Shown here piece after piece: positions 7,746-16,379 of a stretch of DNA of 21,338 bases. The first letter of the stretch is position 1, and each line of letters begins with the position of its first letter. The stretch spans positions 1,092,406 to 1,113,743 of the forward strand of contig BFEA01000131.1 in the NCBI GenBank assembly GCA_003427395.1, given 5' to 3'. Origin of the DNA: Chara braunii. Lineage: Eukaryota > Streptophyta > Charophyceae > Charales > Characeae. Both the position numbers and the translations under genes were made by a program. A model generated the notes under the pieces. The model worked only from the letters and a program-made list of their open reading frames with translations. It did not search any database and was not told where the DNA came from.

Positions 7746-9548
7746 TGTTGGCCCCTACTCAGAAAGGGGGCTCGCTATATGAGTAAGGCTCATCCGCTCC
7801 ATCAGCAGTTTAACACGTGGGGAACAACGAAGCAACTCAGAGAAAATTGAGGGCAAACGGGTGTTTCGTAACACTCGTCTCAGGCAGAGAAAGCGACAAG
7901 TATTGGAAATAGTCAGCGTGCCTCTTCGCACGTTTATAATTGCGTATACTTGTGAGTAATTAAATATGAGAAAACAGATGGTCCGGACGTTCAGTCGAAC
8001 TAGATCACATGCTCAGCGAGTCAGATGTTACGCCACATTTGCATACATGTCTTTACTCTTGTCACTCGTTTGCAGTGCAGTAGTGGGACTTTGATACATC
8101 ACACTCTCGCTTGAAGCCGATTCTGTTCCTAGAGAGAACCCGTGACCCGTAGAGCTTGAACGTCAAAACTTCCCAACATGGCATTTCCCATTGACAATAA
8201 TCCCATTAGTCTATCTGATTTTAAACTCAGTTCTCCCTCATGGCAACCCAGTCTTCGGGCGCTGTTTGGGAATCGAGTGCAGGTTCTGTTGTATCTCCCC
8301 CCAAGAAGGCCTTTCACACTGGTAACCAGCGCTAGTTTTGCCCTCTCTCTTCCTACTTCCCACCGGCCGTTCTTTCTCCTCTCGTGTCTCTCGGCTTACC
8401 TGGCCACATAAGTTGGTCTTTCGAATGAGGGCTGAAGGCCTCTTGCGCTGACAACCAGTGGCGTAATTCTGCCTCCGTTGAGAGTGGCTGGTTGTGGTGT
8501 CCGACGGCCGATTCCGCTCGTCCCGAGAGACATTGATTTGATCTTCAATCTGCCTCTGGCGAGCGCAACGAACAGTCTCGAAGTTATAGTTGGGTCCTCC
8601 TCCTATGGCGTCGGCTCACACTTTCTCTTGTTCGTTTCTCTCGACCCTCACGCGTGCTAGCAGGGTGTCAGATACTCCTTTCAGCCCGCTGCTCTCTCCC
8701 ATCTTCTTCAACTGTTCCTTTACAAGCCCCCCCCAGATCGCAGGAGAGCGATGGGGGGTGCGTTCGACTCCCTGCTGAGACTTTCGAATTTTTCCTCCTT
8801 TCTAGTTCTCTCTTCTCGTTCACAATCACATCCTGCTGGCTGGTGTAGCACACCGCATCACGTCGAACTCAATCTTTGTCGCCGAAGACGCGCGCGCCCC
8901 GTGCAGCGCACACACCGTATGCTCAGCTATACCCAAACCGCCTTCCTTTCAGGCGCAACGCTCAGCGCGCAAGCTTACCAGGTCAACGAAGTTGTATGCC
9001 TGTCTGCTCCCCTGCACCTACGTCCCGCTTGCGCCAATCTGCTGTGTCCGGCTGCAGCCCGAGTCAGCGTCCGTTGGGTACACCTGGCATGCTCCCGATG
9101 CCTCGACCCCCGAAGTCCCTCTCCTTCCATCACCGTGCACGGTTCTTACTCCAACTGTCCTCTCCCCTCTCTCCCGGTGTAACCGCCTGAGCGCCGATGT
9201 CCCCGCCTTGAGCTTTCTCGCACTCCGCAACTGCTTGACGCCGGGCACACCTGGCATGCCATCCCTATTTCCTTCACTGTTCTCCCCTATATCCCCTTCA
9301 ATCCCGTGGCCTGACCGACCAGGGCCTTCTCGGAGTGCAAGTGTGCAGGAAGTAGTCCGCCGCGCCACGGAGGAAAAAAGAAAACAGTGGTATCGGTCTC
9401 ACAGGATCGGCGTCCACAGTACCCATGCACCAGCTTCGGCCCACTGACGCAGACAACTCCGATGAGTTGGCAATGGTTCCGAGCCGAGATAGCCCCCTGC
9501 ATCCCCCTCTTTGCCACGGGCTTTAGCGGGTCAGCTATATCTGAGCGA
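7746..9548 (+). other. unassigned region with overlapping short frames
   Basis: About 1.8 kb without a recognisable gene. Overlapping + strand frames at 8751-9182 (143 codons), 8876-9190 and 8992-9447 (151 codons) are open in all three frames and rich in Ser, Pro, Leu and Arg. This fits a pyrimidine-biased, stop-poor strand better than real coding. The word ACACCTGGCATGC occurs at about 9079-9091 and 9247-9259. No domain was recognised. Confidence 0.4.
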
Positions 9549-10010
9549 CTAATCACTTAGGCCCGTAGTGGCCACGGCATCGGGGCAGGGGCCCCCATGC
9601 GAATCCACCAGTACTGCCAGTTTCCGCACGGTACCTTGCGAAACCGCGTGGCCCTTCAGACCCTGCAGTACCAGTAATCTTCGGGTAGCAGAAGTAGTCC
9701 CTTGAGCCAGGCAAGCTGAGCCCAATCCCACCAAAAAAAACAGCTCTGCAGCCAACTCCCCCTTAGTCTGCATATGTCCAAAGGTTAACACTTCTATCTG
9801 CCGCTGGCCACACTGCCCGTATACCGGCAGTTTGACGGTACCAAGTCCCATAGAACCGGAGCAAATGTGGCAATCTCCGACCGATCGCTGGATTAGCGCG
9901 CGGAAGTGTCCCAGGCTAGTACACACACCGAAATAGTGGTACCCCGTTGCGGTGTCCCATGGAACAAGTTGCGGCGTCACCATACCAATTCCGAACCTTG
10001 AACTAGCCAA
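9549..10010 (-). CDS. hypothetical 153-codon ORF, probably not a real gene
   Basis: The minus-strand frame starts MASSRFGIGMVTPQ and ends at a stop at 9549-9551. It is moderately hydrophobic, with Gly-rich segments and a Leu/Ala/Phe patch around residues 87-100, but no known motif is visible. Its N-terminal end borders the 30-bp minisatellite, whose words (CCGAACC, GTACC) also occur in the 5' part of this frame. I do not recognise the product; a chance frame in stop-poor DNA is more likely than a gene. Confidence 0.12.
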   Translation of the reverse strand: MASSRFGIGMVTPQLVPWDTATGYHYFGVCTSLGHFRALIQRSVGDCHICSGSMGLGTVKLPVYGQCGQRQIEVLTFGHMQTKGELAAELFFLVGLGSACLAQGTTSATRRLLVLQGLKGHAVSQGTVRKLAVLVDSHGGPCPDAVATTGLSD

Positions 10011-10129
10011 CTAGAACTTGTCTCGACGTTATACCTCAACAATCCGTACCAGTCAATGTCAAACCCGGATCACTCAGTCAGGCTCGCTGTAACTCTTACC
10101 ATACCGAAGCCGAACCTGATATAACCATC

Positions 10130-11000
10130 CGGGGTTCCCGTGCCTCGCGCCGTGTCGATACCGATCCAGTACCAAGCCTGGAAATGATGTTGTGGCGTGT
10201 ACCACGCCAATGCCGAACCAATACCGTACCTGAAACATGTCGAACACGGCAAGATGCAGCGGTGCGGTAATAGTACCGAACCTGAAGTAAACCACCGCAA
10301 TGATCCCGGACCTGAAAATAAGCTGCCACAATGGTACCGAACCTGGAATAAACTGCCGTCGAGGTCTCGAATCTGAAATGAACTACCGCAGTCGTCCCAG
10401 ACCTGAAAATAAATCACCGTAGAGGTTCTGAACCTGAAATAAATCGTCACAGTGGTCCCGGACCTGAAAATAAGCTGCCACAATGGTACCGAACCTGGAA
10501 TAAACTGCCGTCGAGGTCTCGAATCTGAAATGAACTACCGCAGTCGTCCCAGACCTGAAAATAAATCACCGTAGAGGTTCTGAACCTGAAATAAATCGTC
10601 ACAGTGGTCCCGGACCTGAAAATAAGCTGCCACAGAGGTTCCGAAATAAATCGCCGTGAGGGCGTCGAACCTGAAACGAAACACNGCGATGCCACCGAAC
10701 CTGACCAAACCCGAAATCCAGTACCGGGCTGTTGCGCCACGCGGATGCCGAACTCGTACAACCATGCCATGATAATTTCGTACCTGTCCCGAACCTGATA
10801 TAGAATGCCGTAACGTTTCCCGACCTGAAAACTAACTGCCGCCAAGGTTCCAAACCTGGAATAACTGTCGTAGTGGCCCCGGTCGTGATAATAAATCACC
10901 GCAGCTGTCCCAAGCCTGAAAATAAGTCACCGCAGTGAAACAGTTGTCACCGGGCCCATACCGTACCTGAAGCACGTCAGACATCGTAGGACGTAGCCAC
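10130..11000. repeat. 30/31-bp minisatellite array with higher-order structure
   Basis: The + strand consists of diverged units of the form CCGAACCTGAAATAAA..CCGCAGTGGTC, 30 or 31 bp long, clear from about 10262 to 10945 and fading on both sides. Five successive units (31+30+30+31+30) form a 152-bp block at 10307-10458, repeated without any base change at 10459-10610; the next unit starts at 10611 and then diverges. Because units are near multiples of three, long open frames with a roughly 10-residue period (GSLFQVRD-type) appear on the minus strand (for example 10447-10899 and 10070-10483); I treat these as consequences of the repeat. The N at 10685 indicates assembly difficulty here. Confidence 0.92.
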
Positions 11001-11060
11001 TCTGTAACAACCCTCGTATCCGTACCGAACCAAACACCATAGTCGACCCAAGGTAGCACC

Positions 11061-11275
11061 ACCCCATGCTGTCCATGCGACTCCTACTTTCTGAACATCC
11101 CAACTGCGGTAATGTTAGTAATCAAGCAAACCGGGGAAAGCGACGCAGGGAACCTCGACCATCGGCAGTAGTGAAAACTGTTAAAAATCCGGGGAAGATG
11201 TTCAATCCGGGGTCAGAGCTGATGGCGGGTAATCGAGGCGAAATTAGGCCAATCTCCCAATAGTCATGGGTTCCC
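11061..11275. other. unassigned stretch next to the minisatellite
   Basis: There is no gene or element. ATCCGGGGAAGATG and AATCCGGGGTCAGAG (about 11187-11215) show a short repeated AATCCGGGG word. Nothing else is supported. Confidence 0.35.
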
Positions 11276-11610
11276 GTCCCTTCCATCGTTTTTCATCATT
11301 CTTCCGTTTCCTTAATTCTATTGTTGGAAATAGTAAATTAACCGTTAGTTCCCCAAAATTAAATTTCGAGAAAGTTTAAATAAATGGCCGAATTCCTTTT
11401 GTTTTTTTTCTCTTTTACCATTTTTAATCTCTTCCTATGTTTTTAATTTCATTGTCGGGAACATAAAATAACAAGGGTATTCCCCCTTGAATTAAATGTC
11501 GTGAAAAATAAAGAAATTAAGGGATATTATGTTTTTCCCTTCTCCCCTACTGGTCTTAATCCCTTTTCCCCATCTTTAATTATGGTACTAAAATAGACAA
11601 AAATTCGAGG
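11276..11610. repeat. AT-rich block with a degenerate tandem duplication
   Basis: Two diverged copies of about 130 bp seem to follow each other (about 11300-11395 and 11430-11525). They share the order TTAATT-TATTGT-GG(A/G)AA-ATA, then TT(A/C)CCCCC, AATTAAAT-TCG(A/T)GA and AAATAA. Base composition changes sharply from the GC-richer flanks. It may be the outer part of the LTR that starts at 12013 or host intergenic DNA; this cannot be resolved. Confidence 0.4.
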
Positions 11611-11639
11611 CCTCATTTCGGCCTCGGTCGTATGCCGCA

Positions 11640-12013
11640 AAAACGTTGCGGCGAGGTCAGTTCCCGCGATGCCTTTCCACGGCAGGCCAATCCGGGTCTA
11701 ACCCTCTGAACGGCTGGAAATGACAGTCCGTAGATGTGCCGAGTGCGGCCACCCATCTCGCCATCTTTGAGGGTTACCCGTAAGGTTCAGTGCGCCCAAA
11801 ATCAGGGGCGCCCTGAGCTCCCCTAATTTCTGCTGCCTGGTCTAACCAGAGTACCGTCAAAACTCGGACTCGTCTTTGCGCCTAAGTCCCAAAACCGTAG
11901 ATTTCAGGCGGCGCACTGCTTGTGGCCGCCTGACACCGGTACCTAGGCCTAACCCGTGCCTGCTACAGAACCGGGCCCTAACTGGGGCCCGTGTGGTATC
12001 AGTATGCCACACA
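11640..12013 (-). mobile_element. putative 3' LTR start of the minus-strand Ty3/gypsy element (outer end undetermined)
   Basis: On the minus strand, the integrase/chromodomain stop at 12035-12037 is followed by a G-run polypurine tract and then TGTGTGGCATACTGATACCA beginning at 12013. TG at the LTR edge directly after a polypurine tract is the normal 3' LTR arrangement. The first 25 bp form a near-palindrome (GTGTGGCATAC / GATACCACAC). The block has strong GC hairpins, for example TCAGGCGGC...GCCGCCTGA near 11906-11935. The outer end is not visible; 11640 is only where the GC-rich character fades. Confidence 0.45.
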
Positions 12014-12024
12014 CTCCCCCCCTT
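12014..12024 (-). other. polypurine tract (PPT)
   Basis: AAGGGGGGGAG on the minus strand lies 3' of the pol stop codon and directly against the TG of the putative LTR. A PPT primes plus-strand DNA synthesis in LTR retrotransposons. Confidence 0.6.
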
Positions 12025-12034
12025 GAAGACCGAG

Positions 12035-13455
12035 CTAACTGGGAGGGCGAAGCTGTCTGTCCGATGTTTGTACGGGCCAGGGGAGTTGGGCAGCTTCCTT
12101 AGCAAGTCGCTGTTTTTCGTAATGCGCGAAGATGAGGGGTGCTGTCGCCTTCAAGTCAGCTCGTGAAATCCAGCGTGTGTCGTCGGGATCACATTGCTTG
12201 AATGTAACTTCGTACTGCATCGGCTTGTTGTCGTGCTTGCGATGAGCAAGGACGCGGTCAACCTCCTGGTGACCGTCCATCGAAGGAGGGTCGTGGGACC
12301 ATCTGCTTGGGAATTCCGTTTGTGAGGCTGGAGTGTAGACCGCCAGCTTCGAAGAGTGAAATACAGGGTGGACTGTCAGATGCGGGGGAATCCCGATTAT
12401 GGAGGGACCCGCGGGGTCGCCGCCAGCTGCTGAAGTGACCTTCCATGACCCAAACCACTTAGGGAGGAGCTTGCGCGAGACGTGCTGCTCGAGCGCGCAT
12501 TCCTCGGAGGTCACCCAAACAAGGTCGCTAGCGCGGATTGGACATGGGATGCGACACCGGTTCGTTTGCTGCTGCATACGGACCTGAGCCGTTTGCATAT
12601 TTGCGCGGGCTTTGGCCAGCAGATCCCTATACTTTCGTGTGGAAGCGGGGGAACAAGTGGCCTCGATATCGGCAGCCCGTGGAAGCAAAATCTCTGCGAA
12701 GATACGGCCTTTCCGTCCACCGTGATGCAACTCGAATGGAGTCACGCCGATCGCCGGGTGCACCGAAGTGTTGTAGGTGAACCGGAGCATCATCTCCGCA
12801 GTCTGGTGCGCACGTTCCGTTTGCCCATCCGTTTGAGGATGCCGTGCGGAACTCGGTTTCATGCTTGTGCGGGAGTCCAAAAGGCTGACATGAAACGAGT
12901 GTCACGTTCGCTGACAATGTCTTCCGGAACGCCGTGGCTGCAAAACCAGCCGGTATGCAAAAGTTGTGCTAGCTTGGGAGCCGTCGCATGATACTTGCAT
13001 GGAAGAAATCGAGCGTACTTGCTCAAACGGTCGACGACCGTGAGAATACCATCATGGCCAAGGCGATCGTAAGGGAAAGGACCGGTCACATCCATAGCAA
13101 TGGAGAGACCTGGTTCCCGAGGAATCGGCAATGGTTTCAGTTCGCCGTACGGGAGCTGATGGCGCCCTTTGCTGTGGTGGCAAACTGCACAGGACTGAAT
13201 GTACCAGCTGACGTCGCTGATAATGTCCGGCCAGTGAAATCGCTGGCGGAGTCATGCCAGTGGCGTGGGACGGCAAGGTGTCCCGCCAGCCGCGAATCGT
13301 GGTATTTGCCAAGGAGGCGAGTGTGCAAGACGCGGTCTTGGGGAACACACAACAAATCCTTGCCTCGCGTATGGAGAAGCAAGTAGCCGTCGACAATGCG
13401 ATAATTGCTTGCCGGTGGGTGATCCAATGATAAGTCCGCGTAGAGTGTAGAGAAT
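12035..13455 (-). pseudogene. decayed Ty3/gypsy pol 3' end: H2C2 zinc domain, integrase, chromodomain-like tail
   Basis: Integrase would insert the element's cDNA into chromosomes. Reading the minus strand, three frames carry successive parts. (1) 13455 to about 13262: end of the RNase H/integrase linker and the His pair of the zinc domain (YHDSRLAGH). (2) About 13255 to 12859: the Cys pair (CAVC), then the catalytic core with AMDVTGPFP (first Asp), DRLSKYARF and SERDTRF (second Asp), ending at a stop at 12859-12861. (3) 12880 to 12035: SSARHPQTDGQTERAH (the catalytic Glu is residue 22 of this 281-residue frame), a core deletion after MMLR, a weak GPY/F-like KWFGSWKV, HPVFHSSKL, then a chromodomain-like segment (residues about 207-245) and a stop. 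Frame breaks lie near 13258 and 12865-12880. All three acidic catalytic positions remain, but the frame is broken, and reverse transcriptase, RNase H, protease and gag are absent. Likely a chromovirus (chromodomain-bearing Ty3/gypsy), by inference. Confidence 0.88.
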
Positions 13456-13484
13456 CCCCCCCTGCCCCCCGCCTCCCCCGACCC
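13456..13484. repeat. C-rich junction between pol fragment and SINE-like sequence
   Basis: A C-run (CCCCCCCTGCCCCCCGCCTC on the + strand) sits where recognisable pol ends. It marks the truncation or insertion boundary. Confidence 0.5.
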
Positions 13485-13790
13485 ATGGTGGAGCCAAGAT
13501 AAGCCCCTGATCCTCAGACCCTCTAAGACCAAGCACTCAAGCAGCCCTCCCAATTGTCCTATCCAGCATACTGCAACTGTGGACCTACACCCCTTGGCCG
13601 GTGTGCAGGCAGTGTCTGTAAATCTTACCATGCATCGTCCCAAGGGTGGGGTGTGAATGGCTTGTGCGTTATGAAAGCACTGACAGTGTACGTGCACGAG
13701 GCAAGTTAGGCAACGGCGTTTTGAACCCACAACCTCCTACCAATGTGCATTCGAACCGGTGATCTAACTACTGAGCCAACGACCATTCCC
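13485..13790 (-). mobile_element. SINE-like element with tRNA-related head (minus strand)
   Basis: On the minus strand, an A-box-like TGGCTCAGTAGT (13767-13778) is followed 38 bases later by a B-box-like GGGTTCAAAAC (13718-13728); another B-like word, GGTTCGAATGC, lies between them. These are internal RNA polymerase III promoter boxes of tRNA-derived SINEs. The head shares AGGAGGTTGTGGGTTCAA with the + strand copy at 14422. The body (to about 13485) is unrelated to that copy's body, and no cloverleaf is possible over the whole head. The tail and target duplication were not found, so the end is approximate. Confidence 0.5.
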
Positions 13791-13791
13791 A

Positions 13792-13821
13792 TGTCAAGGA
13801 ACTCTTTTTTTTTTTTTTTTT
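13792..13821. repeat. poly-T with TGTCAAGGAACTC flank
   Basis: A run of 17 T follows TGTCAAGGAACTC. The same 13-mer with one change precedes the poly-T at 5254. On the minus strand it reads as a poly-A run followed by GAGTTCCTTGACA, just 5' of the SINE-like head. Confidence 0.75.
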
Positions 13822-14421
13822 CTTAAACAACTTTTGGGTCCCATCAATTTTGGGGGGCGTCAGTCCGTTTGCTTATCACCGGCAAGCATGTTTTACGCAA
13901 GGGTAGTGAAGGGAAAAGATAAGACGAGGGGGGCAGCCTAGCCCTTGCAGCACTAGACACTGGAACGAGGGGGAACTGCTGCAGAGCGCCCATCGCTCCT
14001 TGATCCCCCCTCAGGGGCTGTTCTACCGGTGGGAAGGCTTGCTAGCAGCACCCAGACACGGGGTAGAGTAGCCATCAGGGGGGGGGGCATGGCACCGGAG
14101 GGGGGCATTCTGAGCAGCCCTTCAGGCCGCATGCCAGTCCTCCACTATTTCTTAACATGCCTATATCGTCTCCATCTGGTATCTTCTTCCAGTCAAAAAT
14201 GGGTCTTCTACCTTCTCTCGTTTTTTTTTGTGTGTGTGTGTTTGTGTTGTCACCCACTGCTGGATCTGTTATCTTTGCGAGAATTTTCTTGAAATTGGGA
14301 ACTTATGGATCGTGAAAATTTTTGAATACGTAGCGCCGTTGGTACACCCATGAACTGTTGAAATACAGACCGCAGTTCTGGTCCAGATGCAATCAGATGA
14401 ACAGAATAAAATAATTCTCAA
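13822..14421. other. unassigned region with G-runs
   Basis: No gene or element is recognised. It contains G-runs (AGGGGGGGGGGCATGGCACC near 14080 and GGAGGGGGGCATT near 14098) and a short interrupted T/GT tract (14220-14249). The + frame 14029-14292 has no visible domain. Confidence 0.35.
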
Positions 14422-14700
14422 TTAGACGCTTTAGCTTGGTTGGTTTCGGAGGCAAGTGGCATTCAGGAGGTTGTGGGTTCAATTTCGTGCGGATGCCCGT
14501 GGCATGCTTGGTGTTAGCCAGCCACAATACTTGGCTTGCCCTCCCTAGATGGTTTTGGGGGGCGCTCCTGGGTTCTCCCGGAGGTCTTCACCCCTGCCAG
14601 TCCTAGCTGGGGGTAGTTCATATGGCCGGTAGACCTTGGTTGCCCCTGCTTGGTAGATGTGGCTTTATCTAACTCTTGCTTGGTAGATGTTATCCTGAAT
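14422..14700 (+). mobile_element. SINE-like element with tRNA-related head (plus strand)
   Basis: An A-box-like TAGCTTGGTTGG (about 14431-14442) is followed 31 bases later by a B-box-like GGGTTCAATTTC (about 14474-14485), a spacing normal for tRNA genes. The stretch AGGAGGTTGTGGGTTCAA is identical to the minus-strand copy near 13790. The body is GC-rich, and its end has a duplicated TGCTTGGTAGATGT (about 14649 and 14683). It is not a functional tRNA gene because the acceptor stem does not pair. No clear poly-A tail or target duplication was found, so the borders are approximate. Confidence 0.55.
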
Positions 14701-15081
14701 TCAATTTTGGAGTAGAAAATGTGGGTTTATTTAGTTTAAATCCAAGAGAAGCACTTATTAACTGAGTACCTGCATTATATGATCTTTTGACCATCTTCAT
14801 AAGGAGTGTAATAGGAAATTTCAACATGAAAGCATCTTTTGGAAGTTGTGGCTAGTTAGAGTAAGGCATACTCGAGAGAAGAATATAGCTTAGTTTTATT
14901 ATGAATAAAAAGAAAAAAAAAGAAAAAAAAGAAATTTCCTGGGGTCCTGGGGACAAGTCACTTCTAGGATGATGATACCTCAAGGCCGTCCGCCCTTTTT
15001 AAGAGATTTCCAATACTGATGTTTCCAGAAGATACTCTTTTATTTCACTCATCTCATTTATACTCTTGGTGTGATTGCTAT
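14701..15081. other. AT-rich unassigned stretch
   Basis: There is no supported gene. It contains an A/G tract (about 14906-14933, AAAAAGAAAAAAAAAGAAAA). It forms the left flank of the solo LTR, whose 4-bp target duplication CTAT is at 15078-15081. Confidence 0.4.
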
Positions 15082-15199
15082 TGTAATAACCCATGTTGTA
15101 TGCCTCGTGGAAAAAATGACTGCCTCGCCAGGCCACACCCAGGCCCAGGCCAAAAAGGGGATAAAGACCCCAGCTAAAGATTCAGGGCCTGAGCGAGGT

Positions 15200-15221
15200 A
15201 CAGTTGACAAAAGTCAACTGT
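15200..15221. other. perfect 9-bp hairpin
   Basis: The stem ACAGTTGAC/GTCAACTGT is separated by an AAAA loop. It lies in the first quarter of the solo LTR. The function is unknown; it could be a regulatory or RNA-folding site of the element. Confidence 0.6.
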
Positions 15222-15469
15222 CTGGACCCAACAGTCAAAGTCCAAAGTGGACCCAGCCCAGGCCGCCGGTCAGACGCACACCCTTGTTTGTATGCAGGTA
15301 CCCAGACAGCATCAGGACCAAGGGGAAATCTGCAACTGTACATCATCCAGGCCCTCGGCTGAGAGTCAATCTGTACGACTATGGGGAGGGGACCGGAGGC
15401 CAGACAGTCTCGACAAACACTACAAAAGGACAGGACTCGAGGTGGTCAGCATTCAGTCTTGCTATGCTG

Positions 15470-15535
15470 CTTGGACGCTGGCATTGACGCTGGCACGACG
15501 CTGGCGACACACTGGCGAGACGCTGGCTGTGCGCA
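15470..15535. repeat. short GACGCTGGC repeats
   Basis: The words GACGCTGGC, GACGCTGGCA, ACGCTGGCGACA and GACGCTGGCTG follow each other at 9-18 bp spacing, forming a small degenerate tandem repeat inside the solo LTR. Confidence 0.6.
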
Positions 15536-15602
15536 GGCACTGTGGACGACGACTCGGGACTGTGTCAGCATGCTGGCGCTTTCTGCTTTGTGCGCCAGGT
15601 AT

Positions 15603-15823
15603 TGCTGACGTGGCACTGCTACCTGTCTATCCTGCTGATGTGGTGCATGCCACTTGTCTGCATTGCTGATGTGGCACATGCCACTGGTCTACATTGCTGA
15701 TGTGGTGCTGCCACCCGCCTACATTGTGTTGCTGATGTGGCGCTGCCACCTGTCTTCATTGATGATGTGGCGCATGCCACCTGTCTCTACATCTGACGTG
15801 GCATTGGCCACGCTGTCTACATG
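15603..15823. repeat. 7-unit minisatellite of TGCTGATGTGGC
   Basis: Seven units of 30-35 bp each begin with TGCTGATGTGGC or a close variant and continue with (GCA)TGCCACCTGTCTACAT. Most units contain an internal inverted word GTGGCNNATGCCAC, so each could fold. The reverse complement of the unit core (GCCACGTCAGCA) occurs in the gag leader at 2086-2138. Confidence 0.85.
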
Positions 15824-16379
15824 AGGTGACTGGTTGTGACAAGGAGGGAGATCAGGATCTGTGAATGATTGGGATCGGGTTCTCACCTGAGGTCGACGTC
15901 GTTACTGTAATCTGCTGTTGTCTTCATGGTCTTCACGAGATAAGAGTGCCACATGGCACTTCTGTGTGATCAGGACTTATCATACTTGGTATCGTGTACT
16001 GGTTGATGACGTGGAGGAGAGAGGAACCCCGGAGAAGAAGTGGGATTTGATTGCATTACTCTTGGGTGATCATTGTTTATCTCTTCCACCTTCTCCTCTG
16101 TCTATTCCCCCTCCACTCTCTTCGTCTAATGGTAATGAGATACTGTTTCAGGCACTTCATGTTAACTGGAGACTTTGTGCAGATCTGAGACTACTTGTGC
16201 TTGACGTCTGACGAGTATCTGTCAGTCTGGGTTCATTACACTATAATATATACTTCCTTAAACCACCACTACCTCTGGTCCTCTTTTTGCCGACCCTGAA
16301 TTTCTCTGCACGCCGATTTTTGCCACACCTGGCATTGGGGTTGGTTCCGTTTCATTTTCTTTTTTGGTACTTGTGAAAA

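Larger units (their letters stand above)
15082..16240. mobile_element. probable solo LTR (1159 bp) with CTAT target-site duplication
   Basis: The block begins TGTAATAACCC at 15082 and ends GGGTTCATTACA at 16240. The ends are TG...CA, with a 6-bp perfect inverted repeat (TGTAAT/ATTACA) extending imperfectly to AACCC/GGGTT. CTAT stands immediately before (15078-15081) and after (16241-16244). It contains no retroelement coding sequence. An isolated LTR left by recombination between the two LTRs of an element fits best; a TIR DNA transposon with short ends is the alternative. It carries a 9-bp perfect hairpin (15200-15221) and a 7-unit minisatellite (15603-15823). Open frames such as 15071-15487 and 15247-15669 show no recognisable domain. 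Confidence 0.6.

Noticed and set aside
7312-7786. 156- and 109-codon + frames and the 104-codon minus frame
   Set aside because: They are open because the region is a polypyrimidine tract; the compositions follow the tract and no domain is visible.
8751-9447. 143- and 151-codon frames that could be a gene
   Set aside because: Several frames are open at once over the same DNA, rich in Ser/Pro/Arg, with no recognised motif and no splice structure.
10130-11000. CRISPR-like array
   Set aside because: Units of 30-31 bp are contiguous with no unique spacers, and the context is eukaryotic; it is a minisatellite.
12482-12991. 169-codon + strand frame opposite the integrase
   Set aside because: It is the antisense shadow of the pol pseudogene, which has clear integrase motifs on the minus strand.
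11640-13455. Same element as the + strand gag at 2171
   Set aside because: Opposite strand and 9 kb apart, with no shared LTR seen; they are treated as two separate Ty3/gypsy remnants.
14431-14485. Functional tRNA gene
   Set aside because: A- and B-box words are present, but the acceptor and anticodon stems do not form a complete cloverleaf; a SINE-like head is more likely.
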